Source of the DNA: an uncultured Pelagibacteraceae bacterium
Lineage (GTDB): Bacteria; Pseudomonadota; Alphaproteobacteria; Pelagibacterales; Pelagibacteraceae
NCBI GenBank assembly: GCA_902571525.1
Contig: CACGCL010000006.1
Location: forward strand, 1-62,610
Length of the DNA: 62,610 nucleotides
Direction of reading: 5' to 3'
Below, one piece after another: positions 26,241-36,408 of the stretch (positions are counted from its first letter, which is position 1; every line of letters starts with the position of its first letter). The notes below the pieces were generated by a model. That model had not been told where the DNA came from. It made no database searches and saw only the letters and a program-made list of their open reading frames with translations. A program made the translations under genes and the position numbers.

Positions 26241-27803
26241 ATGAAAATAGATAAAAAAGAGAAAGCTGTTGTCGTTATAGGATCTGGTCCTGGTGGCGCA
26301 CAAGTAGCTTATCAATTAACTAAACAAGGTATTCCTGTTGTTCTTTTAGAAGCTGGAAGACGTATTATGAAAGAAGAGTATGTCAATGAAGAGTGGCCAG
26401 CATTCAGCCAAATGGCTTGGTTAGACAAAAGAACTATGACAGGTAATTCTAGAATAGTTAAAGACTTTAACGGTTTACCAACATGGTTAGTAAAAGCTGT
26501 GGGTGGAACTGCTACACACTGGGCAGGTGCTACTCCGCGTTTTCTTGACTATGAGTGGAAAACTAAATCAACGTACGGAAGCGTAGACGGTGCAACTTTA
26601 ATGGACTGGCCAATCGATGGAAAAGAGATGAAGCCATACTACGTTAAAGCTGAAGATGCTATCGGATCTACACACAGAGGTGGAAGACCTGCGTTACCAG
26701 CAAATAATAACTACAAAGTATTTGCTGAAGGGGCAAAAAGAAACGGTTACAAGTTCTATGCAACAGGACCTTACGGTACTAATGCAGCTCCATACGATGG
26801 AAGGCCAGCTTCAGTACAAGATGGTTTTAATTTCCAAGGTGATAAGAGTGGTGCAAAATGGAATCCAAACGTAAGTGAAATTCCAAAAGCTCTTGCTACA
26901 GGAAAATTAGAGCTAAGAGAAAACTCTCAAGCTGTTCAAATAACAACCGACAGTTCAGGAAAAGCTGATGGTGTTTTATACATGGACACAAAAACTAAAG
27001 CTTTACATAGACAAGAAGCTAAGGTTATTTGTGTAGCTGGTAACTCAATTGAGACACCAAGATTGTTCTTAATGAGTGCTTCAGCAAGACATCCAAATGG
27101 TTTAGCAAATAGCTCAGACCAAGTTGGAAGAAACTATATGAGACACTTAACAGGATCAGTTTATGCAACATTTGACAAGCCAGTTAACTTCTTTAGAGGT
27201 GAGACTATGGCTGGATTTTTAGCAGATGAAGTAAAACACAATCCAAAAAGAGGTTTCGTAGGTGGATACTATCTTGAAACATTGGCTTTAGGACCTTCAT
27301 TCTTAGGTGCTTTCTTAGATCCAGGTAAATGGGGTAAGAAATTTGCTGACATGATGGATGGATATCAAAATATGGCTGGTATGTGGATTGTAGGTGAAGA
27401 TATGCCTCAAGCTAATAACAGAATAACATTAGGATCTGCAAAAGACGCATTTGGTCTTCCTGCTCCTAACGTTCACTTTGATGATCACCCAAATGATACT
27501 GCAATGAGAAATCATGCGTATGAAAAAGGTGAAGCAATATACAAAGCTGTTGGTGCAACACAAACATACAGAGTTACGCCATATCCACACACACATAACC
27601 TTGGCTCTATGAGAATGAGTGCTAAGGCAAAAGATGGTGTTGTAGATAAATACGGCAGATGTCATGATGTGAAAAACCTTTTCGTATCAGATGGTTCTGT
27701 TATGACTACTGGTGCAGCATGTAACCCAACTTTAACGATTACTGCTTTAGCAATCAGACAAGGTGAATACCTAGCTGAACAACTAAAAAAAGGTAACGTT
27801 TAA
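26241..27803 (+). CDS. GMC-family FAD dehydrogenase (gluconate/sugar dehydrogenase large subunit-like)
   Basis: 520 residues. The ADP-binding motif is VVVIGSGPGGAQVAYQL at the N-terminus followed by LLEAGR. The AVGGTATHWAGATPR block and a C-terminal HNLGSMRMS and CNPTLTITALAIR region carry the GMC catalytic histidine and asparagine. No signal of its own, so it is probably carried out by its Tat-tagged partner. Oxidises a polyol, sugar acid or alcohol; the electron acceptor is unclear without the usual cytochrome subunit. Ribosome site AGGGGAG at 26225-26231. Codon use is unusually rich in GGA/GGT and GCT, as for a highly expressed gene. A strong terminator closes the operon. Confidence 0.82.
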   Translation: MKIDKKEKAVVVIGSGPGGAQVAYQLTKQGIPVVLLEAGRRIMKEEYVNEEWPAFSQMAWLDKRTMTGNSRIVKDFNGLPTWLVKAVGGTATHWAGATPRFLDYEWKTKSTYGSVDGATLMDWPIDGKEMKPYYVKAEDAIGSTHRGGRPALPANNNYKVFAEGAKRNGYKFYATGPYGTNAAPYDGRPASVQDGFNFQGDKSGAKWNPNVSEIPKALATGKLELRENSQAVQITTDSSGKADGVLYMDTKTKALHRQEAKVICVAGNSIETPRLFLMSASARHPNGLANSSDQVGRNYMRHLTGSVYATFDKPVNFFRGETMAGFLADEVKHNPKRGFVGGYYLETLALGPSFLGAFLDPGKWGKKFADMMDGYQNMAGMWIVGEDMPQANNRITLGSAKDAFGLPAPNVHFDDHPNDTAMRNHAYEKGEAIYKAVGATQTYRVTPYPHTHNLGSMRMSAKAKDGVVDKYGRCHDVKNLFVSDGSVMTTGAACNPTLTITALAIRQGEYLAEQLKKGNV

Positions 27804-27814
27804 TTAACTAATTT

Positions 27815-27850
27815 AAAAAGGCCCCGTATTGATATATGGGGCCTTTTTTT
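27815..27850 (+). terminator. Rho-independent terminator after GMC dehydrogenase
   Basis: GGCCCC (27820-27825) pairs with GGGGCC (27838-27843) around a 12-base loop, flanked by an A run and a seven-T run (27844-27850). It is one of only two clear intrinsic terminators in the window; both follow genes that look highly expressed. Confidence 0.9.
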
Positions 27851-27946
27851 TATACCTCATTTAAAATTAATAGCTAAACAATTAATAAAAATTTTATATC
27901 AATTTATAAAACTAAGTATTAATTTAATTGTAAAAAATTTTATATC

Positions 27947-28975
27947 ATGAAAAATATTTTAATTATTGGTGCAGGAGCAATGGGTTCAGCATTTTCAGTA
28001 CCATGTGTTGAAAATAATAATAATGTATCTCTTATAGGGACCCACCTCGAAGATAGTTTGATTGAAACGATTAAATCTAAAAATAATTTTCATCCAAAAT
28101 TAAATGTAAGTTTACCTTCAAAGTTAAAAGTAGAAAAAATTGAAAAACTTGATGAATTGATGAAGAAAAAACCAGATGTGTTGGTTGTTGGAGTAAGCTC
28201 TATCGGAATTGACTGGTTTGTAGATAAAATTGCAGACAAAATTGATAACAAAACCTCTTTGGTAATACTCACCAAAGGTCTCTCAATTGTTAATAAAAAA
28301 CTCAACACTATTTCAGATAAGATAAAAATAATGTTAAGTGAAAAAGGAATTGAATTTACAAATATATCTGCAATCAAAGGCCCTTGTTTAGCAGCTGGTC
28401 TAGCTAATAGAATTAGAACAAGCACCTTAATTGCAAGCCCTAATATTGCTGAAGCCAAAAAATTACAAAAAATAATTTCTACAGATTATTATTCAACCGA
28501 AATTTCAGAGGACCTTAATGGCGTTGAATTATCTGGAGCAATTAAAAATATTTACTCTATGATTATTGGAGCTTCAGAGGGATTGAGCAGTTCATCTGCA
28601 AAAAGCGAAGTTAAATCTAAATATTTCCATAATACATCTGCTTCATTAATACATAAATCAATTTCTGAAATGGCAAAATTTGTAAAACACTATGGAGGTA
28701 AATCAGATACTGTTTATGGATTAGCTGGACTTGGAGATTTATATGTAAGCGCAATTGGTGGTAGAAATAGTCAAATGGGAAAATACTTAGGCGAGGGACT
28801 CCTTTACAAAGAAGCCAAAAAGAAATTTATGGACAAAGTTACTGTTGAGGGGGCGGAACTTGCAATTGAAGTTGGAAAAAAATTAAAACAAGACTTAAAT
28901 GAAAAAGATTTTCCGCTTATGTTAAGTGTTATTGAATGTATTTGTGAAAATAAAAAATTAGAAATCAGTTGGTGA
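27947..28975 (+). CDS. gpsA: NAD(P)-dependent glycerol-3-phosphate dehydrogenase-like protein
   Basis: 342 residues. Rossmann motif IIGAGAMGSAF at the N-terminus. GpsA active-site blocks are kept: ILTKGLS with Lys, ELSGAIKN with the catalytic Lys, and GLAGLGDL with Asp, plus GGRNSQMG for phosphate binding. Some blocks differ from typical GpsA (GPCLAAGLANR where GPSFA-x-E is usual). It makes sn-glycerol 3-phosphate for phospholipids, or a related dehydrogenation if the changed block alters the substrate. It stands 21 bases ahead of the amidotransferase-fold gene and the glutathione genes. Family sure, exact substrate probable. Confidence 0.8.
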   Translation: MKNILIIGAGAMGSAFSVPCVENNNNVSLIGTHLEDSLIETIKSKNNFHPKLNVSLPSKLKVEKIEKLDELMKKKPDVLVVGVSSIGIDWFVDKIADKIDNKTSLVILTKGLSIVNKKLNTISDKIKIMLSEKGIEFTNISAIKGPCLAAGLANRIRTSTLIASPNIAEAKKLQKIISTDYYSTEISEDLNGVELSGAIKNIYSMIIGASEGLSSSSAKSEVKSKYFHNTSASLIHKSISEMAKFVKHYGGKSDTVYGLAGLGDLYVSAIGGRNSQMGKYLGEGLLYKEAKKKFMDKVTVEGAELAIEVGKKLKQDLNEKDFPLMLSVIECICENKKLEISW

Positions 28976-28996
28976 TATTTTAATTAATCTTAAATC

Positions 28997-29791
28997 ATGA
29001 CAATTAAATTATTAATAGTTGAAGGAAACTTACAAGAGGAAAATCAAAATTTTAAAAACGCTGGTATTCAAACACATACAGAAAGTTTAAAAGATAGTCT
29101 TGCTTACATTACCAAAGATCTCGATATAGATGTTGTTAATCCATCTGCTGATCCTAAAATTTTTGAAAATATTGGAAATTTAGAAAAATATGATGGAACA
29201 GTGTGGGGTGGTAGTAGTTTAAACATTTACAATAATACTGATGAGATTAAGAGACAGATAATGTTTATGAAAGAATGTCAAAAGAAAATAAAAAAGATTT
29301 TAGCAATTTGTTGGGGTATGCAAGTTGCTGTGGTTGCAGCTGGAGGAGAAGTTAAAAAATCCTCTAACGGATCTCATATAGGTATTGCTTTTGATATTGA
29401 ATTAAACCCTGATGGTCAAAGACACCCTATTTACAAAGGTAAAAAAAATAAATTTTGTTCACCAGCTTTTAATTTTGATGAAGTGGTTACTTTACCAAAA
29501 GATGCAATTCTATTAGCTTCAAATAATATCAATAAAATTTCAAGCATATCTTTTAATCATGAAAAAAGTGAAATATGGGGAATTCAGTATCATCCAGAGA
29601 TTAAATATGAAAAAATGATAGAATTAATTAAATTTAGAAAAGATAGACTAATAAATCAAAGAAAAGCTTTTAAATCATATGATGAAATTGATCATCATAT
29701 AAGTTTGATAAAAAATGAATTATCAAAATCTGAAATAAATCATAGAATGATAGAGTTAAAGAACTGGCTAGGTAGTATAAATGGAAATTAA
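28997..29791 (+). CDS. Class-I glutamine amidotransferase-fold protein, possible gamma-glutamyl peptidase
   Basis: 264 residues of the GATase-1 fold. The nucleophile elbow reads AICWGMQ (Cys), and the His-Glu pair is in IQYHPEI. The pattern resembles stand-alone GMP-synthase-like amidotransferases. It has no synthetase partner here; instead its end overlaps gshA by 11 bases. Plant gamma-glutamyl peptidases that trim glutathione conjugates belong to the same C26-type fold, so hydrolysis of a gamma-glutamyl bond is a reasonable hypothesis (inference). Roughly the last 55 residues form an extra helical tail beyond the core. Confidence 0.7.
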   Translation: MTIKLLIVEGNLQEENQNFKNAGIQTHTESLKDSLAYITKDLDIDVVNPSADPKIFENIGNLEKYDGTVWGGSSLNIYNNTDEIKRQIMFMKECQKKIKKILAICWGMQVAVVAAGGEVKKSSNGSHIGIAFDIELNPDGQRHPIYKGKKNKFCSPAFNFDEVVTLPKDAILLASNNINKISSISFNHEKSEIWGIQYHPEIKYEKMIELIKFRKDRLINQRKAFKSYDEIDHHISLIKNELSKSEINHRMIELKNWLGSINGN

Positions 29792-31037
29792 ATCCAAAAA
29801 TGACATCATAGATTATTTTGCATCAGGTATTAAGCAAGATGAACTAATAGGTGTGGAGAATGAACAGTTTTTATTCAATATTAAAACAAACAAAAGAGCT
29901 GAATATGAAAATGTTAAAAGATTATTACAAATTTTTATAACTAAATTTGGTTGGCAAGAAATTAAAGAAAATGAAAATTTAATAGGGTTAAAATATAATG
30001 GCAAATCAATATCGCTAGAGCCTGGTAATCAAATTGAGTTATCAGGAGATAAATTAAAAAATATTCATGAGGTTTGTGCAGAGTTACACAATTTTCAAAA
30101 AGAATTAGACTTAGCTTGTTTTGATACTAATTTAACAAATATGGCAACAGGGTATGATCCTATGACTAAATTAAAGGATGCACCCAATAATCCAAAAGAA
30201 AGATACAAAATAATGACAAATGAAATGCCAAAAGGTGGTGAGCTAAGTTTGAATATGATGTTCCAAACATCTGGGACGCAAGTAAATATGGACTATAGCT
30301 CTGAAGAAGATTTCAAAAAAAAATTTAAGTTGATGTGCTACTTAACACCTTTAGCTATTGGCATATTTGCTAATTCAGCTGTATATGAAAATAGAGCAAG
30401 TGGTTATTTATCTTATCGTGCAAAAGTCTGGCAAAATACCGCAAGAGCAGGTCTACCAAAAATATTTTTAGAAAACATGGATTTTGAAAAATATGCAGAT
30501 TTCATTATTAAGTTTCCTTTATTGTTTATTGAAAAAAATAACTCTTACCATTACGGGGGCGACCAAACATTCAAAGACTTTATGGAGGGAAATTTACAAT
30601 CTAATAAATCTATACCGACTGATAATGATCTTGGACTTCATTTAAGTACAATATTTACCGAGGTAAGATTAAAAAAATATTTAGAGATTAGGTCAATTGA
30701 TGAATGCGAATGGGATTGTCATTGCGCAGGGCCCGCATTTTACACTGGTTTAATTTATGGTAATTTAGAGGAATCTTTAGATGTAATAAAAAAATGGGAT
30801 AAAAATGAAATTTTAAATGCATATTATGACTCACCTAAAAAAGGTTTAAATACACTAATAAATAATAAAACCATTTTAGAATGGGGTAAGATTTTCCTAG
30901 ATATTTCAAAAGATGGTCTAAAAAAAAGAAAATATATAAATAGCAATAATCAAGATGAGACAGTTTTTTTAAAAAATGTTGAAAATATATTAAACGAAAA
31001 AAAAACTAGAGCCGAAAAAGTATTGGAAAAATTATAA
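29781..31037 (+). CDS. gshA: Glutamate-cysteine ligase (plant/alphaproteobacterial type)
   Basis: 418 residues, in the plant-like GCS2 clade and not the enterobacterial one. Landmarks are GVENEQFLF (metal-binding Glu residues), ISLEPGNQIELSG, MMFQTSGTQVNMDYSS, and EIRSIDECEW near the end, where family members have the EvRgaD-type block. It joins glutamate and cysteine through a gamma bond with ATP, the first and controlling step of glutathione synthesis. It starts inside the upstream gene and is followed 2 bases later by gshB, so the pathway is a tight operon. Confidence 0.9.
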   Translation: MEIKSKNDIIDYFASGIKQDELIGVENEQFLFNIKTNKRAEYENVKRLLQIFITKFGWQEIKENENLIGLKYNGKSISLEPGNQIELSGDKLKNIHEVCAELHNFQKELDLACFDTNLTNMATGYDPMTKLKDAPNNPKERYKIMTNEMPKGGELSLNMMFQTSGTQVNMDYSSEEDFKKKFKLMCYLTPLAIGIFANSAVYENRASGYLSYRAKVWQNTARAGLPKIFLENMDFEKYADFIIKFPLLFIEKNNSYHYGGDQTFKDFMEGNLQSNKSIPTDNDLGLHLSTIFTEVRLKKYLEIRSIDECEWDCHCAGPAFYTGLIYGNLEESLDVIKKWDKNEILNAYYDSPKKGLNTLINNKTILEWGKIFLDISKDGLKKRKYINSNNQDETVFLKNVENILNEKKTRAEKVLEKL

Positions 31038-31039
31038 AT

Positions 31040-31975
31040 ATGGCTGGAAAAATATTAGCAATACAGGGTAACTCTTTTAAAAATCTCAACATTATCACAG
31101 ACACAACATATCTTTTAGCTCTAGAGGCACAAAGAAGAAATTATAAGATTTATTGGTATGAGACAAAAGATATAAATTTTATAAATTCTAAATTGATTGC
31201 TGAGGTTTGTCATATTAAATTTTTTGAAAATAATAAAACTTACTTTAAAATTATTTCAAAAAAGAAGTTTGAATTAAAAAAATCAAAAGTTATATTTATA
31301 AGGCAAAATCCACCTTTCAACATGGATTATGTAACTTCTACATTATTCTTAGATACCATAAAAAATAGCGTAAAGATAGTTAATGACCCAACCTCTATCA
31401 GAAATATATCTGAAAAATTATTTTCAATTAATTTTAAAAAACTTATGCCACCAACAATTTTCACTAAAAATTTAGATGAGATTAAAAAATTTATAAAAAT
31501 TAACAAAAAAATTGTATTAAAGCCTATACACGGGTATGCAGGAAAAGACATAATTTATATTAATGGCATAACAAATATAAATAAAATTAGACAATATTTA
31601 AAAAAAATTGGTCATGTTATGGCCCAAAAATATTTACCAGGAATTAAATATGGTGATAAGAGAGTTTTTATAATTAACGGTAAGGTAAAAGGTGCAATAA
31701 GTCGTGTGCCTTCGTCAAATTCAATTTTATCAAATTTATCTCAAGGGGGCAAAGCTGTAAAAACTAATCTTAACCATAAAGAGATCAACGTTTCAAATCA
31801 AGTAGCCAAAGTCTTAAAAAAAAATGGAATATTTTTTGCTGGTATAGATCTAGTTTCTGGATATCTAATTGGTGATATAAATGTGACATCACCAACAGGG
31901 CTTCCTCAATTTAAAGAATTAACAGGAGTAAATCTTGCAAAAAATTATTGGGACGAGCTAGAAAAATTAAAATAA
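31040..31975 (+). CDS. gshB: Glutathione synthetase
   Basis: 311 residues with the ATP-grasp fold. [20 protein letters not shown] is the family's substrate-binding signature; [25 protein letters not shown] and the closing [13 protein letters not shown] follow the prokaryotic GshB pattern. It adds glycine to gamma-glutamylcysteine. Slightly shorter than the E. coli enzyme (about 316). It comes directly after gshA and overlaps the end of convergent fhs by 9 bases. Confidence 0.93.
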   Translation: MAGKILAIQGNSFKNLNIITDTTYLLALEAQRRNYKIYWYETKDINFINSKLIAEVCHIKFFENNKTYFKIISKKKFELKKSKVIFIRQNPPFNMDYVTSTLFLDTIKNSVKIVNDPTSIRNISEKLFSINFKKLMPPTIFTKNLDEIKKFIKINKKIVLKPIHGYAGKDIIYINGITNINKIRQYLKKIGHVMAQKYLPGIKYGDKRVFIINGKVKGAISRVPSSNSILSNLSQGGKAVKTNLNHKEINVSNQVAKVLKKNGIFFAGIDLVSGYLIGDINVTSPTGLPQFKELTGVNLAKNYWDELEKLK

Positions 31976-33655
31976 ACCTTCTACCTGACCTTTTTTATTT
32001 AATTTAATTTTGTCTGCAGCGGGAATTTTTGGCAAGCCTGGCATAGTCATAATTGATCCACATATCACAACAATAAATTCCGCTCCAGAAGATAATCTTA
32101 CGTCTCTAATTGGTATTTCATGATTTGTGGGTGCACCTTTTAATTTTGGATCAGTAGAAAAACTATATTGAGTTTTTGCTACACAAACTGGAAAATTTTT
32201 AAACCCATTATTTTCAAATGTCTTTAATTTTTGTTTAATCTCTTCAGTTACTGTAATTTTATCAGCTCTATATATTTCTTTTGCAATAATCTCAATTTTT
32301 TCCAATAAACTTTTACTATCGTTATACAAGAATTTAAATTTTTGTTTTTCTAAATTATTACAAACTCGTACAACTTTTTTTGCTAAATCAACTGTTCCTG
32401 CTCCACCTTCTGCCCAATGTTTACAATTACTAACTTCAACATTTAAATTTTTACAAAAATCAATTATTGTTTGTATTTCTTTTTTAGTATCTAAAACAAA
32501 ATGATTAATTGCAACTATTGGCTCTATGCCAAATTTTTTAATATTATTTATGTGCCTGTCTAAATTTGACAATCCTTCTTTTAAAGCATCAATATTCTCA
32601 GTTTTTAAATTTTCTTTTTCCACACCACCATGCATTTTTAAAGCACGAACTGTGGCAACTATAACAACACAACTTGGTTTTATATTTGCTTTTCTACATT
32701 TAATATCCAAAAATTTCTCAGCGCCAAGGTCAGCACCAAAACCTGCCTCTGTTACTACGTATTTAGATAATTTTAAAGCCGACTTAGTTGCAATTACTGA
32801 ATTACATCCATGAGCAATGTTAGCGAACGGCCCTCCATGAATTATAGCCGGGTTATGCTCCAGACTTTGAGTAACATTTGGCCTAATTGCTTCTTTCAGA
32901 AGGACTGTCATTGGACCTTGGGCATTTAAGTCTTTTGCATAGACTGGTTTATTATTTTTATCATAAGCAATTGTAATGTTTCCAATTCTTTTTTCTAAAT
33001 CAGACAAATCATTAGATAAACAGAAAATTGCCATCACCTCAGATGCCACAGTAATATCAAAACCATCTTCTCTAGCAAAATCCTTTGCTACTCCTTTAGT
33101 ATTTATATCTATAAATCTTAAAGCCCGATCGTTCATATCTACAACTCTTTTCCAAACAATTTTTTTTTCATCAATGTTAAGTTTATTTCCCCAATAAATA
33201 TGATTATCGATTAAAGCTGACAGAAGATTATGAGCTGATGTAATAGCATGAAAGTCACCAGTGAAGTGAAGATTTATTTGTTCCATAGGAACTACCTGTG
33301 CATTACCACCTCCAGCCGCACCTCCCTTCATTCCGAAAGAAGGGCCAAGACTAGGCTCTCTCAAACAAACAATAGATTTTTTTCCAATTTTATTTAATCC
33401 ATCATTTAGACCTACTGATGTTGTTGTTTTGCCTTCTCCAGCTGGTGTTGGTGTGATTGCTGTGACAAGAATTAGATGTCCATCTTTCTTCTTTTTAAGT
33501 TTGTTTAAGAATTCAAAATTAATTTTTGCTATGTGTCTTCCCATGGGACTAAAAGCTTTTGGATTATCAGGAACATTTATTTTTTTTAAAATTTTTGAGA
33601 TTGGTTTTAGTTTACAACTTCTTGCAATCTCTATATCAGATTTAAATTTTTTCAT
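31967..33655 (-). CDS. fhs: Formate-tetrahydrofolate ligase
   Basis: 562 residues, full family length. The P-loop reads [18 protein letters not shown], and [18 protein letters not shown] follows close behind. Activates formate with ATP to 10-formyl-THF. Together with the DmdA-like, MetF-like and dimethylglycine dehydrogenase genes in the window it points to heavy folate C1 traffic. Monocistronic, with 94 bases to the divergent methyltransferase-like gene. Confidence 0.95.
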   Translation of the reverse strand: MKKFKSDIEIARSCKLKPISKILKKINVPDNPKAFSPMGRHIAKINFEFLNKLKKKKDGHLILVTAITPTPAGEGKTTTSVGLNDGLNKIGKKSIVCLREPSLGPSFGMKGGAAGGGNAQVVPMEQINLHFTGDFHAITSAHNLLSALIDNHIYWGNKLNIDEKKIVWKRVVDMNDRALRFIDINTKGVAKDFAREDGFDITVASEVMAIFCLSNDLSDLEKRIGNITIAYDKNNKPVYAKDLNAQGPMTVLLKEAIRPNVTQSLEHNPAIIHGGPFANIAHGCNSVIATKSALKLSKYVVTEAGFGADLGAEKFLDIKCRKANIKPSCVVIVATVRALKMHGGVEKENLKTENIDALKEGLSNLDRHINNIKKFGIEPIVAINHFVLDTKKEIQTIIDFCKNLNVEVSNCKHWAEGGAGTVDLAKKVVRVCNNLEKQKFKFLYNDSKSLLEKIEIIAKEIYRADKITVTEEIKQKLKTFENNGFKNFPVCVAKTQYSFSTDPKLKGAPTNHEIPIRDVRLSSGAEFIVVICGSIMTMPGLPKIPAADKIKLNKKGQVEGLF

Positions 33656-33749
33656 TACTCGGGTTTTTATGGGTGTTTATACTTTATTTGTGTACTTTAA
33701 AAGAATTATTTATATTGGACATTTAAGTACATTATACATATCTTAAGTG

Positions 33750-34859
33750 ATGAAAAAAAATTTCCGTTTTTTTGATAATAGACAAAAATATCTACTTTTT
33801 GTTACTACCACTAATGAAAAAAATAAAATTGCTGATGCTTTAAAACCAATTGTTCAAAATTTAAAACCTAAAAATCCTGCATTAAAAATTTTCGATGCCG
33901 GCATGGGAGATGGGTCTTTACTTATGAATGTAATGAGACAATGCCATCAAAAAATGCCCAACATACCTTTGCTAGTTTCAACAAAAGAAATTAGTATGGA
34001 GGATGTTAGACTTGGTTTAGAAAAACTTCCAGATAGATTTGCTGAACATAAAAATACTGTTTTTGTGATATCAAATTTAAATTATGTAGAATCTACTTCT
34101 TTAAAATCAAGAAATAATAAAAAACAAAAAAAAATGAATTGGAAAGTAGTAAAACTTAAAGGAAATTCATCTTTGGATTTTTCAAATCAATTAAGAAAAC
34201 TTAATCAAGAATTCTTAGCAAAAAAGTGGCAAGTTGAAACAAATCCTAAAACTGGTACATCAACTTATAAAGAACCATCAGTAATAGTAATCTACAGAAA
34301 AGATCAAGAATTTGTTCTTAAAAACGTAATTCCGCAAAAAAAAAACGGCAAAACTGATTATGATTTAATTATTGCATCTCAACCTTATAGATCGAGAGTT
34401 TCTGCTGAGAAAAAAGTAAAGTATGTGATCGATCCAATGTTAAAATCTTTAGCTAAAAAAGGAAAATTAGTTGTAGTACATGCATGTGGTGGTGATCCAG
34501 GCAATAAGATAATTAAAAAGTTGTGGCCAAAAGAAAATCCATTCCCTTACTTATATTCCTCAATTGAAAAATATATAAAATCTAATACAGAAAAATCATT
34601 TTTAAAAACTTTGAAATTTCATAAAGTAAAAAAAATTAGTTATGTTTTGAGAGCTCTTCCAAATGAAATAAAAGGTGGTATTGCTACTTCTTTAATTTTT
34701 TCAGCTTGGAATGCTGCAGTATATGTTAATCAAATGACTGATGAACAAATTTTTAAAGTACAAAGATCAAAAAATTATCAAAAAATAGTTCAACAAGTGG
34801 TTAATAAATACAAAGGCTTATATTTTAAAAATGAACTATTTGTCATAGAAAAAAGATAA
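33750..34859 (+). CDS. SAM-dependent methyltransferase-like protein of unknown function
   Basis: I take the ATG at 33750; a GTG one codon upstream is the alternative. 369 residues. A class-I methyltransferase glycine motif IFDAGMGDGSLL lies at about 47-58, followed by an acidic STKEISMEDV block at the end of the next strand, and DYDLIIASQPY where motif IV would be. The middle is very lysine-rich. A weak likeness to histidine-betaine-type methyltransferases is possible, but I cannot name the substrate. It is expressed alone. Confidence 0.55.
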   Translation: MKKNFRFFDNRQKYLLFVTTTNEKNKIADALKPIVQNLKPKNPALKIFDAGMGDGSLLMNVMRQCHQKMPNIPLLVSTKEISMEDVRLGLEKLPDRFAEHKNTVFVISNLNYVESTSLKSRNNKKQKKMNWKVVKLKGNSSLDFSNQLRKLNQEFLAKKWQVETNPKTGTSTYKEPSVIVIYRKDQEFVLKNVIPQKKNGKTDYDLIIASQPYRSRVSAEKKVKYVIDPMLKSLAKKGKLVVVHACGGDPGNKIIKKLWPKENPFPYLYSSIEKYIKSNTEKSFLKTLKFHKVKKISYVLRALPNEIKGGIATSLIFSAWNAAVYVNQMTDEQIFKVQRSKNYQKIVQQVVNKYKGLYFKNELFVIEKR

Positions 34860-34870
34860 TCAATTAACTT

Positions 34871-35326
34871 TTAGAGTTTTAGGGACATATAACATGAGTT
34901 TGGGTCGTCTACGTAATGGCTAAAAGGTTTACATTCTATAAAACCTGAATTTTTAAATAATTTACGAGCCGGTATAAAAAATTCACCTGACCCTGTTTCG
35001 ACACTAATTTTTTTAATATTTAATTTTCGAGATTTATCAATAAGAACTTTAATAATTTTTTTCCCATTACCTTTATTTCTAAAAGGATCAGCAACACGAA
35101 TTGATTTGAGTTCGCCATGATTAGGATCTAAAAATTTTAGAGCTCCACAACCGATTAATTCATCGTTTTCATATATACTCCAAAACTTAATACTTTTGTC
35201 TTGCAAACCCTCAATGTCTAGTACGTGAGTACTTCCCCCAGGTGAAACTGATCTTAATTCGACAAAATGTTTTTTTAAAAGTTGATTAACTTCAGGATTA
35301 TCAAAATTACTTTCAATAGTTTTCAT
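34871..35326 (-). CDS. GNAT family N-acetyltransferase
   Basis: 151 residues. Acetyl-CoA binding motif A is visible as LKSIRVADPFRNKGNGKKIIKVLI (about residues 75-98), with motif B in ISVETGSGEFFIPARKLFKNSGF. Wording resembles putative acetyltransferases of the ElaA/YjdJ type. The acceptor is unknown. It stands 45 bases upstream of the metallo-beta-lactamase gene's start region in genome order, on the same strand but read after it. Confidence 0.8.
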   Translation of the reverse strand: MKTIESNFDNPEVNQLLKKHFVELRSVSPGGSTHVLDIEGLQDKSIKFWSIYENDELIGCGALKFLDPNHGELKSIRVADPFRNKGNGKKIIKVLIDKSRKLNIKKISVETGSGEFFIPARKLFKNSGFIECKPFSHYVDDPNSCYMSLKL

Positions 35327-35371
35327 ATTAAATAAATATCTATATTGAATATTTGATTTATCAAATAAAAA

Positions 35372-36358
35372 CTAATCCAATATTTCTTGCAGAGGTCTTA
35401 TTTCTCCAATTTTAAAAATAATGGCATCTTTTTTTTGAAAACCATAATTTTCAGCATTATTTTTAAAACGAACAGGAGGTTCCATAATAGGTTCTAAAGA
35501 AAGTACAAAAGTACCCCAATGAGTACCTATTACTTTTTTGCTTTTAAGATCTTTCGCAACTTGTAAGGCCTCTTCCGGATTTGTGTGATAAATAGATTTT
35601 TCAAACATGGGTCTAAAGTCGTATGCGCCTATATTAATCATCGTAAGATCAACTGGACCAAATTTTTCACCAAGTTTTTTATATATTTGTCCATACCCAG
35701 TATCACATGCAAATAGTATTTTTTTATTTTTATATTCTATTAAAAAATTTCCCCAAAGTGTTTTATTAGTATCTGTCAAACTTCTTTTTGACCAATGAAC
35801 TGCTGGTAGCAATGTTATTTTTAAACCATTTATCTGAACTGTTTGATACCAATCGAGCTCATTAACTTTTTTATAATTGTATTTGGTAAAATACTTACCC
35901 AACTTAAGAGGCACAATAACATCTGCATCTTTATAAGGAAACTTTCTGATTGTTGCTGTATCTTGATGGTCATAGTGGTTATGCGTAAGTAAAAATAAAT
36001 CCACTTTAGGAATTTCTTTTAAACTCAAAGCTGGATCAACATATCTTTTTGGGCCAAATATTAATGGTCCTGCATTTTTAGAAAAAACTGGATCAGTAAT
36101 AATAGTTGTATTTCCAAGCTTTATTAAAAAAGTAGCATGACCAATCCACCCAATGTAATCTTTATCTTTGTATAGTTCTAAATTTTTTAAAACTTCATTT
36201 TTATTTAAAACATGACTTTTTGGCACGGTCATATCTAATTTTTTTTTCTCTTTATTAAACGTACTCCAAGACCATTTTACTTTTCCAGAACGTTCTGGTG
36301 AGCCCTCAGGATTTTTAAATGTATCGTTAGACTGATGATGTGAAGGTTTGTTTTCCAT
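35372..36358 (-). CDS. Metallo-beta-lactamase fold hydrolase (NAPE-PLD/UlaG-like)
   Basis: 328 residues from the first ATG. The metal site is THNHYDH (about 124-130) with further ligands in PAVHWSKR, FACDTGYGQ and IGTHWGTF. The layout matches NAPE-hydrolysing phospholipase D-like members. In frame ahead of this ATG, 18 codons (36410-36412 back to the ATG) spell a perfect signal peptide of the form KKFLFILFLSIITTGIA. That frame opens with ATA, placed exactly where TAATG coupling to purK would put an ATG. The true protein may therefore begin at 36412 and be exported; I keep the ATG as the safe start. Third gene of a purE-purK operon. Confidence 0.8.
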   Translation of the reverse strand: MENKPSHHQSNDTFKNPEGSPERSGKVKWSWSTFNKEKKKLDMTVPKSHVLNKNEVLKNLELYKDKDYIGWIGHATFLIKLGNTTIITDPVFSKNAGPLIFGPKRYVDPALSLKEIPKVDLFLLTHNHYDHQDTATIRKFPYKDADVIVPLKLGKYFTKYNYKKVNELDWYQTVQINGLKITLLPAVHWSKRSLTDTNKTLWGNFLIEYKNKKILFACDTGYGQIYKKLGEKFGPVDLTMINIGAYDFRPMFEKSIYHTNPEEALQVAKDLKSKKVIGTHWGTFVLSLEPIMEPPVRFKNNAENYGFQKKDAIIFKIGEIRPLQEILD

Positions 36359-36408
36359 TGCAATACCAGTTGTAATAATACTTAAAAATAAAATAAATAA
36401 AAATTTTT

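Noticed and set aside
26656..26874. Second frame within the GMC dehydrogenase
   Set aside because: Overlaps the catalytic region of a conserved gene in another frame; chance frame caused by codon bias.
35342..35371. Hairpin ATTTGA/TCAAAT after the metallo-beta-lactamase gene as a terminator
   Set aside because: Only A-T rich pairs and no T run on the minus strand, so intrinsic termination is not supported.
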